From Scalesia atractyloides (lineage: Eukaryota; Streptophyta; Magnoliopsida; Asterales; Asteraceae), in assembly GCA_947069175.1 (NCBI GenBank), contig CAMTDV010000007.1, positions 48,689,681 through 48,753,680 on the forward strand: a stretch of DNA of 64,000 bases, in the 5' to 3' direction. Position 1 is the stretch's first letter. Every line of letters begins with the position of its first letter. Under the pieces are notes generated by a model that was given only the letters and a program-made list of their open reading frames with translations, made no database searches and had not been told where the DNA came from. A program made the translations under genes and the position numbers. Positions 1-11,095 of this stretch are shown one piece after another.

Positions 1-1184
1 GTGGGCATGGGGCCCACTTGAAACCGTCAAAAGGGGTGGGGGGGTAAAATGTAACATTTATTTCTTTACACATGTTAAAAACGGATATATTTTGGTCATT
101 ATGTTAAGTATGGTGATTAGGGGTTTGATCTAGCATCCTTAGCATAAGATTAGGGTTTAGTGTGTTATTACATGCTAATTAATCCACTTAGTCCTCCAAT
201 ATAAGTTTCGGATGACGGAAATGTCGTTAGATCGCTCATCGTCGAAATAATCGTTAATAAACGAACTTATTTATTTAGTACCGGAAGCTTTTGTTTTCGA
301 TCACCACAATTGTTATGGTGTCTACTTAGTGCATTTCCGACCTAAAAATATAAAAATATGTACCACTAGTCCGCTAGACGAATATACGATGAGCTAGGAT
401 GCCCGAAATGTCTTTCGTTTGATCGATATCGGCACTTTTATGTTCCGCCGTCGAATTTTTCTGAAAGTTGTGTTTTCGTGATCTCATGTTAGTTGAATGG
501 ATTCCGAGTTCCAAATTAGGCTTAACTAGTTCGCTAGATGCCCGGATGAGGCTAGTGACTACTAAAATACTCGTCGTTTCCACAATCGGTCGCCTTCCGG
601 TCGAATTGTGCACTGTTTGTCGAATGACCGGAAACAATGTCTATTGTGCATTCTGGCTATTCTCACATTGTTTTATTCTTATTCTTACATCCGGAATCCT
701 CCGAATTAGTCTTGCGGACCAACCGACATTTGTCGCCTTTTTGGTCGAAACGGACAATTTGCAATTTAGGCGTTGTACCGGAAAGTTATATATTATTGTA
801 ATGGTTGATCTCAAATAAGTGTTTTTATTTATATATGGACTCAGGTATGGCATTAACATGCCGTTATTCATTGTTCTAATTAGTTTTAGCGGATTTACCG
901 ACACAGTTAGTGTCACCGCAATTAGTGCGCCCAACACTTTCTACCAACACTTTTAGGGCATTGTTTTGGTTTGTTTCGCATCGTAACGGAAACCAGTATA
1001 TGTTATGATCAGATTTACTTTCCCTAATGACTTATGAATCAGTTATGCAATTAAATTACGATAATATGCATGGGATTATAAAATAAAATTAGTGATTAAA
1101 TTGTAAGGGATTACCGGTTATTTGCCATTTCTCACAAAAACGACAAGAGATACAAAACGTACACATCAAAAAATTATTACTATT
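1..1184. other. No recognisable gene (left edge)
   Basis: AT-rich sequence with short open frames on both strands that show no known motif, no codon bias and no splice pattern. I see no gene, tRNA or clear repeat here. Confidence 0.5.
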
Positions 1185-1186
1185 TG

Positions 1187-1550
1187 GAGGGGTATGGCCC
1201 CCAAAACTCTGCGCCTGCGCAAGGAACCATACACTCATAATGACATCACAAGAATAACCTTGCGCGCTAGGCGCAACGGTGTGCCATTCTTGAAACAAAC
1301 AAGATGCACAACAAACATTGCGCACACTACGCAACGGCAAGTTAAACCTGTAGCGCAAGCCCCTTCACCGTGCGCTGATATAATAGCCTTGCGCGTAACG
1401 CAACTTTGCGCCATTCTTGAAACAAACAGGTTGCACAACCTTGCGCACACTACGCAACGACAAGTTAAACCTGGAAGCACAGGCCCCTTGACCCTGCACT
1501 GATATAATAGCCTTGCACGCAACACGCAACGGTACGCCATTCTTGATACT
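1187..1550. repeat. GCGC-rich tandem repeat, about 124-129 bp unit
   Basis: A head segment (1187-1233, containing TGCGCCTGCGCAAGGAACCA) is followed by about 2.3 tandem units starting at 1258, 1387 and 1511. Each unit carries TTGCGC, the phrase GCCATTCTTGA, ACTACGCAAC and GATATAATAG in the same order. The same head recurs at 11080-11129, so this is one dispersed repeat family. The open frames across it are by-products of the repeat and not genes. Confidence 0.8.
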
Positions 1551-1683
1551 TACAGGCAACGGGCTTTTTCTTCTGAATTTGCAGTTCAGCGTTTGCCCAA
1601 AACTGGCGGAGGGTGTCGACGAAGATCGGGCCTTTTGCAAGTAACACATCTTTGTATGATGATGTTTGTAGAACATCAATCAT
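1520..1683 (-). pseudogene. Possible retroelement gag N-terminal remnant
   Basis: On the minus strand a methionine at 1683 opens a short frame reading ...GPIFVDTLRQFWANAEL... This resembles the N-terminus of gag-like proteins of LTR elements common in composite-family genomes (a block ending in FW.(T/N)A). The frame is lost inside the GCGC-rich repeat. It is only about 55 residues, with no zinc knuckle or polymerase nearby, so it would be a fragment at most. The assignment rests on recollection of the motif style and could be chance. Confidence 0.3.
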
Positions 1684-2516
1684 GGAGTGAAACGCAGTAT
1701 TATTGCTGGTTTTGTCGAATATTGGAAGGCAGATATGGGGAGTTTTGAGGATAAGATTGATGGTGAATTTAGGGTTTGAAAGAATAAGAGTGTAATGGAG
1801 AATTTTATGGGAGTTTTTTGTTTTTGAAATTGAAACGGCAAGTGGGAAACTCTATTTGGATGAAACAGGGTTTATAAAGGGAAAAGTGAGCGGTTTCCAA
1901 AACATCTGATGGCTATCATCTGTGCACATGTAAACTCTGTTGAGTAATGGGTGACAGTTGTTTGGTAACCTTTGCTGGAGACCAACAGTGGTTCTAAATA
2001 GAGGCATGATCAGAAGATTGGGAAAACAATGGTTTCACCAACAGTGGATTGGGAAAACAGTGGTTTCACCAAAAGTGGTAGTAGGAACAAAGGATACACT
2101 TTCAGAAACGGATAGATTTTCATGGAGTAATTTTACCAGATGTTAGGCAAACACTATTGGTGGTAGACAACTATTGTTGGTGTGTTAACAGTGGTTTGTC
2201 ATCAGTGGTTTCTGATCAATGGATAAGATAAGTTCAGGGGGCATTTATGTCAAGTTTGCATCATTGGTTTGCATCAGTGGTTAGTGAGTCAGTGGTTTAC
2301 ATCAGTGGGCATTTATGTCAAGTTTGGTTTAATTCATAACAGTTGAGAAATTGTTTTCATTGTCATGCTTTCGTAATTATACTAGAATCCTAACCACTGA
2401 GCATGAAAGTGACACTTAACAAAACTAACAAACTAATAACATTTGCTAAGCTAACCATTGCTATACACTAAACATTACAAGGACTGATAGAAAACACTGA
2501 TGATACATCCTCTGTT
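1684..2516. other. Intergenic; degenerate AGTGGTTT-rich sequence
   Basis: No coding frame is supported. From about 1985 to 2310 the words AGTGGTTT and CATCAGTGG recur irregularly, suggesting a decayed low-copy tandem repeat, perhaps part of a retroelement leader. Confidence 0.4.
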
Positions 2517-2725
2517 GGTCTTCAGCAGAGCTTTGTCTTGACAGACCTTTAACTTTGATCTTCAGAAGAGCTTTGTCTTGGCAGACCTTTTACCTTTAGT
2601 CTTCAGCAGAGCTTTGCCTTGGCAAACCTTCAGCTTTAGACTTCAGCAGAGCTTTGTCTTCAAAAGAGTTTAGCTATGGCAGACCTTGGACATTCAATCT
2701 TCAGTAGACCTTGACTTGGGCAGAT
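2517..2725. repeat. Degenerate tandem repeat, about 41 bp unit
   Basis: Four to five imperfect copies of a unit built on CTTCAGCAGAGCTTTGTCTTG followed by GCAGACCTT. Copies differ by substitutions and small indels and fade at 2725. Confidence 0.7.
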
Positions 2726-2840
2726 GTTACATTATTGTAGGGTTCAATTCCAACATATATTTTATATTCAACACATATTTGTACTGAATTAGTGTAGTTT
2801 GACAAATTACATATATAAATTTTCCTTGCCTTGTAAGGGA

Positions 2841-2990
2841 TAGATGGGTGGTTCCCTACACAGGGCTTACAAAACACAGGTTATGTGCAGCAGTCCGCCA
2901 TATTTAACATATGAAGTTTTTTTATATGTTAAATAAGGCAGGTTGGCGCCAATAACCTCTGTTTTGTAAGCCCTAGGAGAGAACCACCTA
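2841..2990. other. Long imperfect palindrome (hairpin of about 70 bp stem)
   Basis: The left arm (2841-2916) and right arm (2923-2990) are reverse complements over most of their length. The paired blocks are GGTGGTTC, AGGGCTTACAAAACA, AGGTTAT and TATTTAACATAT, with a loop of about 7 nt. Size and pairing suit a plant miRNA precursor or a very short foldback MITE. I do not recognise a known mature miRNA in it. Confidence 0.75.
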
Positions 2991-3806
2991 TATTCCCCCT
3001 AAAAAGCAAAGAAAACATATCACGCAATGTAAACCTTCTTTCAATTTCTCTTCATCATAATCAGACGTGCTATACTCAGTTGTTGATCTAATCTGACAAA
3101 CAATAACGATTAATATTAATGTTATTTCGTGAATATAGTTTACGAAATCATTTTAGTGGAAGTGCACCTATCGTTCACCGTATAAACTTGTTGCGGCTGC
3201 ACTGGCTACGGCATTGCATCTACCTGTAAACAAAGAGGGGTCAAGATTTAGGTTTTCTTTTGCCATAAAGTTCATAGTTCTAACTTGAATTAATAAATGG
3301 GTTTATTTAGCTTACCTTAATTTGCACCATTCAACTTCTAAGCGAGTGACCTGATCTTCATATGAGCTATAAAGCATTATATTAAGAACATTTAAAATTA
3401 TGTCTACAAATTGAAAGCTAAACAATATAATTACCGTATGAGAGAGGAAATGAGAGCTCTGAACCTGAGATGAGATGAAAATGAGAGAGGGTCAGTGAAG
3501 ATCTCAAATCGTTTGGATGTTGTGAAACCTTGAACATCTTGTGAAATCGCCATCTCTTAAATCGCCAGAGAGAGAAATGGGCCAGAGGATTTTGAAAATG
3601 AAGAATGAATCTAGAAAATCCATGATATATATCCGTGGCAGGGGTGTATGGGGAACTGGGATGAGCAGGAATTGAAAAATTGAATGCAAAATTTAACCGC
3701 TCAAACATACTGTGCTTAAAGATGTTGTACTTCATGCATTAAAGGAGTTTTAAGAGAAGTGGCAAATTACCTTAAGTTACCCTTTGGATATGCTTATTAA
3801 TATAGT
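2991..3806. other. No recognisable gene
   Basis: Short frames only, without motif support. Nothing assignable. Confidence 0.5.
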
Positions 3807-3823
3807 GTGTGTGTGTGTGTGTC

Positions 3824-3863
<40 letters not shown>
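3807..3863. repeat. Microsatellite (TG)n then (TA)n
   Basis: A TG run at about 3806-3822 passes into a TA run up to 3863, directly abutting the MITE that starts at 3864. A second TA run lies at 4285-4303 between the two MITE copies. Confidence 0.95.
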
Positions 3864-4284
3864 GGGGAGGGGAGGGTTATCTTGAGAATGCTAAATATTG
3901 TGAGAACCGTGAGACGAATGAGAAAACCAATCAAAACCATTTTTAATACAATCATCATTTTAATTAAAATACAACTTCAAAAAAAATTACAACATTAAAT
4001 AATTCATTTCTCCTCTCAAAATCACTCTTATTAGATTTTTACATATGTGTAAATATAACAAATTTACACATGTGTAAATGTCAAACTTACACATGTGTAA
4101 ATTTTCTTTATTTATGAATTCACGTAAATTTAAATGTGTAAATTAAATTTCTAGAATTGTATTCAAATAATAATGACAAATGTAAAAAGAAATCTTGAAT
4201 TTCACTTGTTTTTTTACCAAGTTCTAGTGGTTTTTTCATTCGTTTTTACGGTTCTCGCGATATTTAGTGTTCTCATTTAAACCC
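3864..4284. mobile_element. MITE copy 1, TIRs with the GCTAAATATCGCGAGAA motif
   Basis: The element starts with GGGAGGGTTAT and then a motif close to GAGAACGCTAAATATCGCG. It ends with the reverse complement of that motif (TCGCGATATTTAGTGTTCTC) and TTTAAACCC. The interior is AT-rich with ACACATGTGTAAAT repeats and has no coding capacity. It sits in a TA microsatellite, in keeping with TA-targeting DNA transposons; the superfamily is not certain. Confidence 0.8.
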
Positions 4285-4303
4285 ATATATATATATATAT
4301 ATA

Positions 4304-4881
4304 CGGGAGGGTTATTTTGAGAACGCTAAATATCGCGAGAAGCGTGAGAACGAATGAAAAAAAACAATCAAAACTAATTTTTTGAATACAAATCTCATTG
4401 TAATTAAAATACAACATCAAAAAATTACAATATCAGATAATTCATTTCTACTCTCAAATCACTCTTATTAGATTTTTTACACATGTATAAATATAACAAA
4501 TTTACACATGTGTAATGGTAAACTTACAAATGTGTAAAAAAATTTATTTACGAATTAACGTAAATTTAAAAATGTAAATTAAATTTCTAACATTGTATCT
4601 GAATAATAATGATAAGTGTAGAAAGAAATTTTGAATTCTAATTGTTTTTTATTAAGTTCTCACTGTTTTTTTCATTTGTTCTCATGTTTCTCGCGAATTT
4701 TTTATTTACGAATTCACGTAAATTTAAAGATGTAAATTAAATTTCTAAATTGTATTTGAATAATAATGATAATTGTAGAAAGAAATTTTGAATTTTAATT
4801 GTTTTTTACTAAGTTCTCCTCATTGTTTTCATTTGCTCTCACGTTTCTCGCGATATTTAGCGTTCTCATTTAAACATTCCC
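4304..4881. mobile_element. MITE copy 2 with internal duplication
   Basis: Second copy of the 3864 family in the same orientation, 20 bp downstream. It starts at GGGAGGGTTATTTTGAGAAC and ends with the matching inverted motif and a T-rich, CCC-terminated end near 4881. It is about 160 bp longer than copy 1 because its 3' part (about 4545-4700) is duplicated in tandem (about 4700-4860), including the terminal TTTCTCGCGA. Confidence 0.8.
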
Positions 4882-5297
4882 ATACATATATACAGTTTAG
4901 TAATCACACCCTTCACCATCACCATCTCATCCTTTTGGGTTCTTGTTTATACGGATGACCCGATTGGGTTAGTATTAGTAATCGAAGTCCCACCCAATTG
5001 AGTTTTTGATGACCCGATTGGGTTTTCACTTGATCCTAAAATCGTGACTTGGTGTTTTGTGGTTTTAGGATACAAGTCTCAAGAGTCATTTATATTTTCT
5101 AATTGATTAACAGCTAAAAATACCAAGTTAGAAATGAGATGACGTACAACACATATCTACCAACAGCACAAAGTTCAAAATTAAGTGACAATACAGATCT
5201 ACAACACCACACATATCTACGAACAGCACAAAGTCTAAAAGTGACATCACATATCTACAACAAAGATAGAAGCAACCCTAAAGAACACATTACGTAT
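4882..5297 (-). other. 3' flank and likely 3' UTR of the LanC-like gene
   Basis: No open gene. The stretch just below 5298 is immediately downstream of the minus-strand stop codon and should hold the 3' UTR. It has imperfect repeats of CACATATCTAC and AACAGCACAAAGT between about 5149 and 5250. Confidence 0.5.
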
Positions 5298-8200
5298 TTA
5301 AAGTTCATAAGCTGGAAATCTAGCATTGACAGGATCATACATATCCAAAAACAGATAAGCCATACCCCCATCTCCTTCAAACAGAGAATATGGAGTGTCA
5401 CCACCATGCATTTGCCCTTCGGATATCAGCTTCTGTCCCCTATCAAGTAGAAAACACGCAAACGCCTTCGCTTTGTGCAAGTACTCCACGTGTCCTGTCA
5501 TTCTGTAAATCGAAAGGAACACGTAGGCATTCCCACTGATTCCGTGGCAAATTCCCACCTTTTTCAGCAAGCCACGTGTCCAGACGACATCTGCTGCATC
5601 AGTTGCCGCTTTGATCATCTCTTTATCTTCAAAAACCTAGTAACACACAACCCGGGTCATGTGTTTATTCAACGTTTAACTCGCCCACAAACACTTAAAA
5701 TCATATAACCTGAATATGATTCTTATTAACACATTATATAACTAATCTAACGTGTTGAATTAAATAATAAATGAGCCGCAGCCCCGGATTTAAAATAGTG
5801 TTCTAAAATTTGTATTCTAATTTTAAATATTTGACGTGTCGACATGTTTAACACAACGGGTTGAATTTGAAACTTAACACGGCCCGGTTAATTAAAAGTG
5901 TTAAAATGGCAACCCAATGCAACCTGATTATTTTCGCGTCGGTTTCATGTTATGTTTCGGGTAGCGTTATGGAAACTTATGACCAAAACAATAAAACCTT
6001 TTACTACCTCAGCTGCTTTGACTAGTGTGAGGGCTACTCCAGGTGCTCCATGACACCAATACACAAGCTCGTCACTCTTCTTTTCTTCATCACGCGGGTA
6101 ATTCCCGCTCGGGAAACGATTGTTGATCATGTATTTAAGAGTGTTCTTCACATCTGCACGCGCATCCGGTTTAAGATCAAAATGCATGAGAACATGCATA
6201 ATCCCGGCTAACCCATGTGCAACACCCCAGTACCGTTCACTATTCGACTCGAACATCAACGGGCACCTTCCCTTTTCACCTAATTTCCTTCCATTTTCGA
6301 TGATCTCATCTACAATCGCACTCTATTTCATCCAAAAACATCATCCGTTTAACCGATGTTTGTAACGGTAATTAAAGGCACGTTAGAATCCTTACAGTGT
6401 GTGCAGACGATATCGTTTCATGACCTAAATTCTTGTTGAGAAAGAGACAGGCCCATAAATACCCGGCTTTCCCGCCAATCATTTCACTTTGAAAATCTTT
6501 GCTTACATCAATCTGTCACCAAAATCACCCACACTCAATAATTATCATACAACTTACAAAACAAGAACACCATATGGATTATATTTACCTCTCTGAATTG
6601 GGTCAAATAGTAATCAACCGTCTGCTGATTGCCATGAAGATTAGCCACAACAGCACCTAGAGCACACACGCCCACACGCCCTAGTAAAAAACTCACAACC
6701 CTGCAAATATCCTCAAGAACATCACATCCCGGACCTACTATATATGTTGTGCGTTATTTTTTATATTTTTCTTATGTAACGTGTACTACCGTTTTCTAAC
6801 GGACCTAACGATAATAACTTCACTAAGGGGCTGTTTGGCAACTTCAGAATGATTAAGTGCTGAACCAGTAAGAGAAGAGCCACTATAATGCTTAACCGTT
6901 CAGAGGCAAATGTCTGACCAATTCAGATTAGAGATCTTAACCATTCAGACTCTGTATACTGCTTAACCATTCAGAGACAAACATCTAAACCATTCAGGCA
7001 TTTGCTTGCGAAACAAACAGTCTGAACCATTAAGTACTAAACCATTAAGAGGTCTGACCCATTAAGAAACTCATTAAGATGTAAACAAATAGCCCCTAAT
7101 TCTTTCTGAATTCTAAATTCTATATTACTTTATTTTTTTGAAAACCAAGTTTACGAATAGTTAACTTTTTAGTTTTTTTTTTCAAATTGCTCACAAGTTT
7201 TTGGTTTCCTTTGCCTTCTATTTTTCAAATTGACCACAACGTTATGATATTTTCAAATTGATCACAACATGCTGGTTTTTTCAAATTAATCACACAAAAA
7301 TTACATCATTTCCCCTTTAAGTTTTTGCTTTTCTTCTTTTCTTTTTTAAATCTACTAAAAATGTTGCATCATTGCCCCCAGCGTTTAAGTTTGGCTATAG
7401 TTTCAACTTATTTATTGTTTTCCACAATAATGTTGTACGTTTTGTACTAAATTTGACGAGTTAACACTCCGCAACTCGCATGCGTGAACCTAAATTTGGT
7501 GAGTTAACACTCCTCAACTCGCATGCATGGTTCAATGTTTTATAACATGCCAAATTATTATCTATATTTATATTTCTGTGCACGGTTTGTTATCGTTTTG
7601 ACTTTGTTATTCTTTTCCACGACAATGTTTTACGTTTTAGGTTAAATTTGACGAGTCAACACTTTGCAATGCGTGTGCAGTTCAACGGTTTTTTCGTCTG
7701 TTAGCACGCAAGTTTTATACTATAAAGTCATTAGAAATGAAGTGAAACAAATCAGTGACCCTTTATAAATGGAAGGGATGGGTGTCCGTGCGCAAGTTCA
7801 CATGATACCCTGGCCCCATTATATGTAAGATTGGTAAATACCAGATTTTAACCAACTCTTTTTACTTGTGTATATATGTTAAACAAATCACGCACTCTCT
7901 CTAGATCCATTATACGGAAACAGGCCACTCCATCACGACTGCGACGGGCCTCCACCAAGAACGTACCACCCTCGACCGGGCGTGAGAGGAAGAGTTCACT
8001 GAACTGAAGAGTGCAGTGATGGAATTCCACACCTAAAACCGCACATCAGCCCAATGTTCATCGCTTCCAGCGCAGCGTATCCATACCTCAGCGGACATCG
8101 TCTTGTAAGTGCTATGCCAGTTTGACAAGCCTCAGATATACAAGAACTTCATCAAGAGCTGCAGTGTCAAAGAAGGTTCTGTGATTGCAGAAGGATGCAC

Positions 8201-9903
8201 ACGTGACGTATTGCCATATCTGGGCTGCCCGCGGCCACTAGCACGGAGCGGTTAGATCGGTTGGCTGATGAGAAGCACGTCATGGCGATTTCGATCATAC
8301 GGTGAACATAGGTTGAGAAATTACTGTGCCGTCACCACAGTGCACCGGGTTAAGCCCACCGAAATGATTGTTCTGGAAGCTGTATACCGTGGACGTGCCC
8401 GAAGGGAACTCGGAGGACGACACCATGTTTTTTGGGAAGGAACTCGAGGACGACACCATGTAGTTTTTTGGGAAGGGAACTCGGAGGACGACACCATGTT
8501 TTTTGGGGATACGGTGGTCAGGTTGAATTTGCAGAAGCTTGCGTCTGTCACCGAAGCCATCGCCCGCGGTGCTGACACTGGCGCCGGGAGTTGCTCAGGT
8601 GATGCTGTTTTCTTCTTTTCATTTTTTGTATTCTAAGAAAAAAAATATTGAAAGCAGAAATGTTTGATATTTTCATTTACTTATATATTTAAGACCCTTC
8701 ACTTCATTGAAATCACAACAATACCCTTCTAGGGTTTAATTAAATTTTTGAAGTGACATTACATTATTGTTGATTCCGTGTTGGATAGGTTTGTGATAAT
8801 CAATGTTTGTTTCGTATACTGTCTTGTTATTCATGAAATGTCTTCGTTGTTACAATTACTTTAAAAACATCTAGTAGATCTTAATTTTACCAGTTAAAAA
8901 GACAAACAATCATTATTTACTTACATGACTCGAACCCAGGGTGGTTCAAACATTTATGGAGGCCTAAGCAAAATACAAAGTGGGCCTTCAAAATTTTATA
9001 ATTTCCAAGCGAAGTCGTAACTGTACAGTGATTCACAGGCAGTAGACATATGAGGATGGAGAACAGTAATGGCGAGTCTGATTGAGAGATTTCATAATCA
9101 ATAAAATACGTTAATGCATGCAGTTATGCACGTTAGGTGGAGTTTTTAATTGAAAAGTAGGCCTTTAAAATTGAGCTTCTTTCTAATAGAAAATCGATTT
9201 TATTTTGCCACTAATTTGTTAATTTTGACCTCTTTCTAATAGAAAATCGATTTTATTTTGCCACTAATTTGTTAATTTGGACCTTAACAGACATACCATA
9301 TATATATAATAAGTTACTAAAAATGAAAACCCTTAACTTTTGGTGGCCTAGCCTATACCTAGGATGGAAAGGCTATCGGCTACGCGAATCGAACGAACCA
9401 AAACTCGGACGGGGATCGAGCACCGAAAAAACGACCCATAGAAAAAGAAACAATCAAACCCAGATCAGAAATTACCTAGGATTAGAGGGAGCAGAATCAC
9501 AAGCTTTAATGATCTCAGAACAAAGATCTAGGTCACTTTTATTATTGGAAACATGATAAGATTTCAAAAGCAAGAAAGCAGTTCCAAGAGTCCCAGTATA
9601 CAGTGAATTATCTTTAACCTTCTGCCCAGTAAATCCCCATGTTTCCACCACTACCTGTCAGGCATTTTCACACATTACACCCAAAGGCTATGAATTTAAA
9701 CAAACAAACAGAAGTTACAGAAGAGGGGATACGGTTTCTTTGAGATCCAATGCTGCTCGTTTGAGTTTTTCTGCAAAGGTAGGGTATGGTAAAGAAAGAA
9801 GAGTATTTAAGGAATCTTGTGGTTTTTCATCGTCGATTCCTGGTACTGTTGCTTTTTCTTGTACTAGGTTGGACATGAAATTGTGAAAGTATCGGTCGGA
9901 CAT
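5298..9903 (-). CDS. GCR2: LanC-like protein (GCR2/GCL family), six exons, intact
   Basis: Exons on the minus strand: 9903-9733, 9654-9476, 6700-6589, 6512-6396, 6322-6008, 5636-5298. All introns are GT-AG, and the joined 1233 nt give 410 codons plus stop, the usual family length. The start at 9903 gives the short acidic leader followed by a conserved LSLPY block. LanC hallmarks are GVAHG (about residues 226-230), WCHGAPG (282-288) and ICHGISGN (327-334). Cys283, Cys328 and His329 are the expected zinc ligands, and the protein ends in the family's YEL. Mammalian LanC-like proteins bind glutathione and add it to dehydroamino acids; the plant member GCR2 was once proposed as an ABA receptor, which is disputed. 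Intron 2 (2775 bp) contains a Tourist MITE and a PYL pseudogene. I cannot separate GCR2 from its close paralogues by eye, so the symbol is approximate. Confidence 0.93.
6827..7096. mobile_element. Tourist-like MITE in intron 2 of the LanC-like gene
   Basis: 270 bp, starting GGGGCTGTTTG and ending CAAATAGCCCC (imperfect terminal inverted repeats), flanked on both sides by TAA (6824-6826 and 7097-7099). The 3 bp TAA target duplication and the termini fit PIF/Harbinger (Tourist) MITEs. The interior carries repeated ACCATTCAGA and ACCATTAAG words and no coding frame. Confidence 0.85.
7945..8595 (+). pseudogene. PYR/PYL abscisic-acid receptor pseudogene
   Basis: Reading the plus strand in conceptual segments gives the order of a PYR1/PYL1-type receptor: EEEFTELKSAVMEFHT, CSSL-AQRIH, FDKPQIYKNFIKSCSVKEGS, GCTRDV, ERLD-L-DEKHVM, GEHRLRNYCAVTTVH, VDVPEGNSEDDT and DTVVRLNLQKLASVTEA. 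From 7983 to 8255 one frame holds but is broken by stops at 7983, 8034, 8106 and 8253. After that, single-base shifts are needed near 8245, 8320 and 8390. The gate Trp after the ADIV block has become Leu. No introns interrupt the similarity, as in intronless subfamily III PYR/PYL genes. It lies inside intron 2 of the LanC-like gene on the opposite strand. It is non-functional as a receptor, and I leave it unreconstructed. Confidence 0.88.
8401..8506 (+). repeat. Three tandem 35-36 bp units inside the PYL pseudogene
   Basis: Units at 8401-8435, 8436-8471 and 8472-8506, each spanning the codons for the EGNSEDDT segment and the following Met-Phe-Phe-Gly. Normal receptors have this segment once. 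Units 1 and 3 are identical, while unit 2 has lost two bases and gained a TAG. Confidence 0.9.
9178..9283. repeat. 53 bp tandem duplication
   Basis: Two almost identical 53 bp copies (9178-9230 and 9231-9283) beginning TCTTTCTAATAGAAAATCG, in intron 2 of the LanC-like gene. No function is suggested. Confidence 0.9.
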
Positions 9904-10738
9904 TTTTGAAGGTGGTGTGTGGGTGAGTTTTCAGTGGGGATGATAAACATTGCTGCAACCGATTGATGTTGTGACTTTGATAGTTGATGAAGAGACACGT
10001 GTACAGGACGGAAGCTGAGTTTGCAGGAAACGTGTTCTTAAACTATATCTTCGTTAGCTACAAGTCGGGAATTAAGTCGGTATTAATTTGGTTTGTTATC
10101 ATATCTGTTATAGTAATCGACAGAAAACTAAATAATAAAGTTGTAATATGCTCGATTATATTGATTGAAATCAAATATTAAAACTAGTATCGATATTGTT
10201 CGGGTGGTATCAGTTTTATTTGTCATGGTACCGGTGCGCGGCTTATATGGGGGGAGATCTCCTGAACTTTTCGTAGTAGTGTTATATATGTAGTTTTCGT
10301 ATAGAAATGTTTGGGTATATACATTTCGACCCCCCCCGGTTTTATGGAAATTTTTGGGTGTATACGGTTTCGACCCCTCGTTGGAAATCTTAAGCTTCGC
10401 CACTAACCGGCACTCGATATAGCTTACGATTGGTCGGTATCAATTCCATGTGTTACGCATTACGATATAGGCACTCGTATAAATATGATAAAAAAACACC
10501 ATATTATTGTTAAAATACTATAACAAGATGTCAAGAAAAAAAATTAAACGCATGTGCCTATTCATTTATTTAAAGAAAAACTAATGACGTAGGTTATTAA
10601 AGAAAAACAAAACTCGTCAAAAGTTAAAGTGTTCAAAAAGTATTTTATATATACTAGTAAAAACATGTTTTATATATAGGGGTAAAAACATAAATTTCAC
10701 TGTTCAGGAATAGTAACTTCGTAATCATTTGGTTATCA
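9904..10738. other. 5' flank of the LanC-like gene and repeat debris
   Basis: Sequence just above 9903 is the upstream side of the minus-strand LanC-like gene and should hold its 5' UTR and promoter. I cannot place a TATA box with confidence. At about 10300-10400 the words TTTCGACCCC and AAGCTTCGCCACT look like the end of a common plant transposon remnant, too short to classify. Confidence 0.4.
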
Positions 10739-11095
10739 TTTGGGACCATACCCTTCCAATCAATATAAGGTTCCTGCATGTTAAGAGGCGATTCATAAGA
10801 AAAAAAATTTTCGTTTAGGTAAAAGAGGCTCTAGAGGGAGCTTTTTTCCACATCGCACAACTTAACAATAAAGCCACACGATTACGTGTCGTCTACGTGG
10901 TGTGATAAATCCCTTGGAGGCTTTATCCCATGACATATAGCTTTAAAAAGCTACGTTGACCCCACCTAAGACTGGTCCACGTGATTTACAACCGGATTAT
11001 TCATACCCTGTTGCTGTATCTTCATCCAAAATTTCTTATGAATCGCCTCTTAACATGCAGGAACCTTATATTGATTGGAAGGGTATGGTCCCAAA
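10739..11095. repeat. Perfect 63 bp inverted repeat (foldback)
   Basis: The 63 bp arm 10739-10801 is the exact reverse complement of 11033-11095, separated by 231 bp. The arms start TTTGGGACCATACCCTTCC at the left and end GGAAGGGTATGGTCCCAAA at the right. The spacer has no coding frame. The right arm runs directly into the GCGC-rich dispersed repeat (11096 onward), which at 1187 occurs without this arm structure. Confidence 0.95.

Noticed and set aside
468..818. 116-codon plus-strand frame near the left edge
   Set aside because: No recognisable domain, overlapped by antisense frames of similar length, no transcription signals that I can see.
6701..6738. Apparent coding extension of LanC-like exon 3 upstream of 6700
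   Set aside because: The frame stays open by chance, but exon 2 at 9476 ends with AG that completes the Arg codon with the G at 6700, giving a total of exactly 411 codons.
8268..8636. 122-codon plus-strand frame as a small gene
   Set aside because: It is a chance join across the PYL pseudogene and its triplicated segment.
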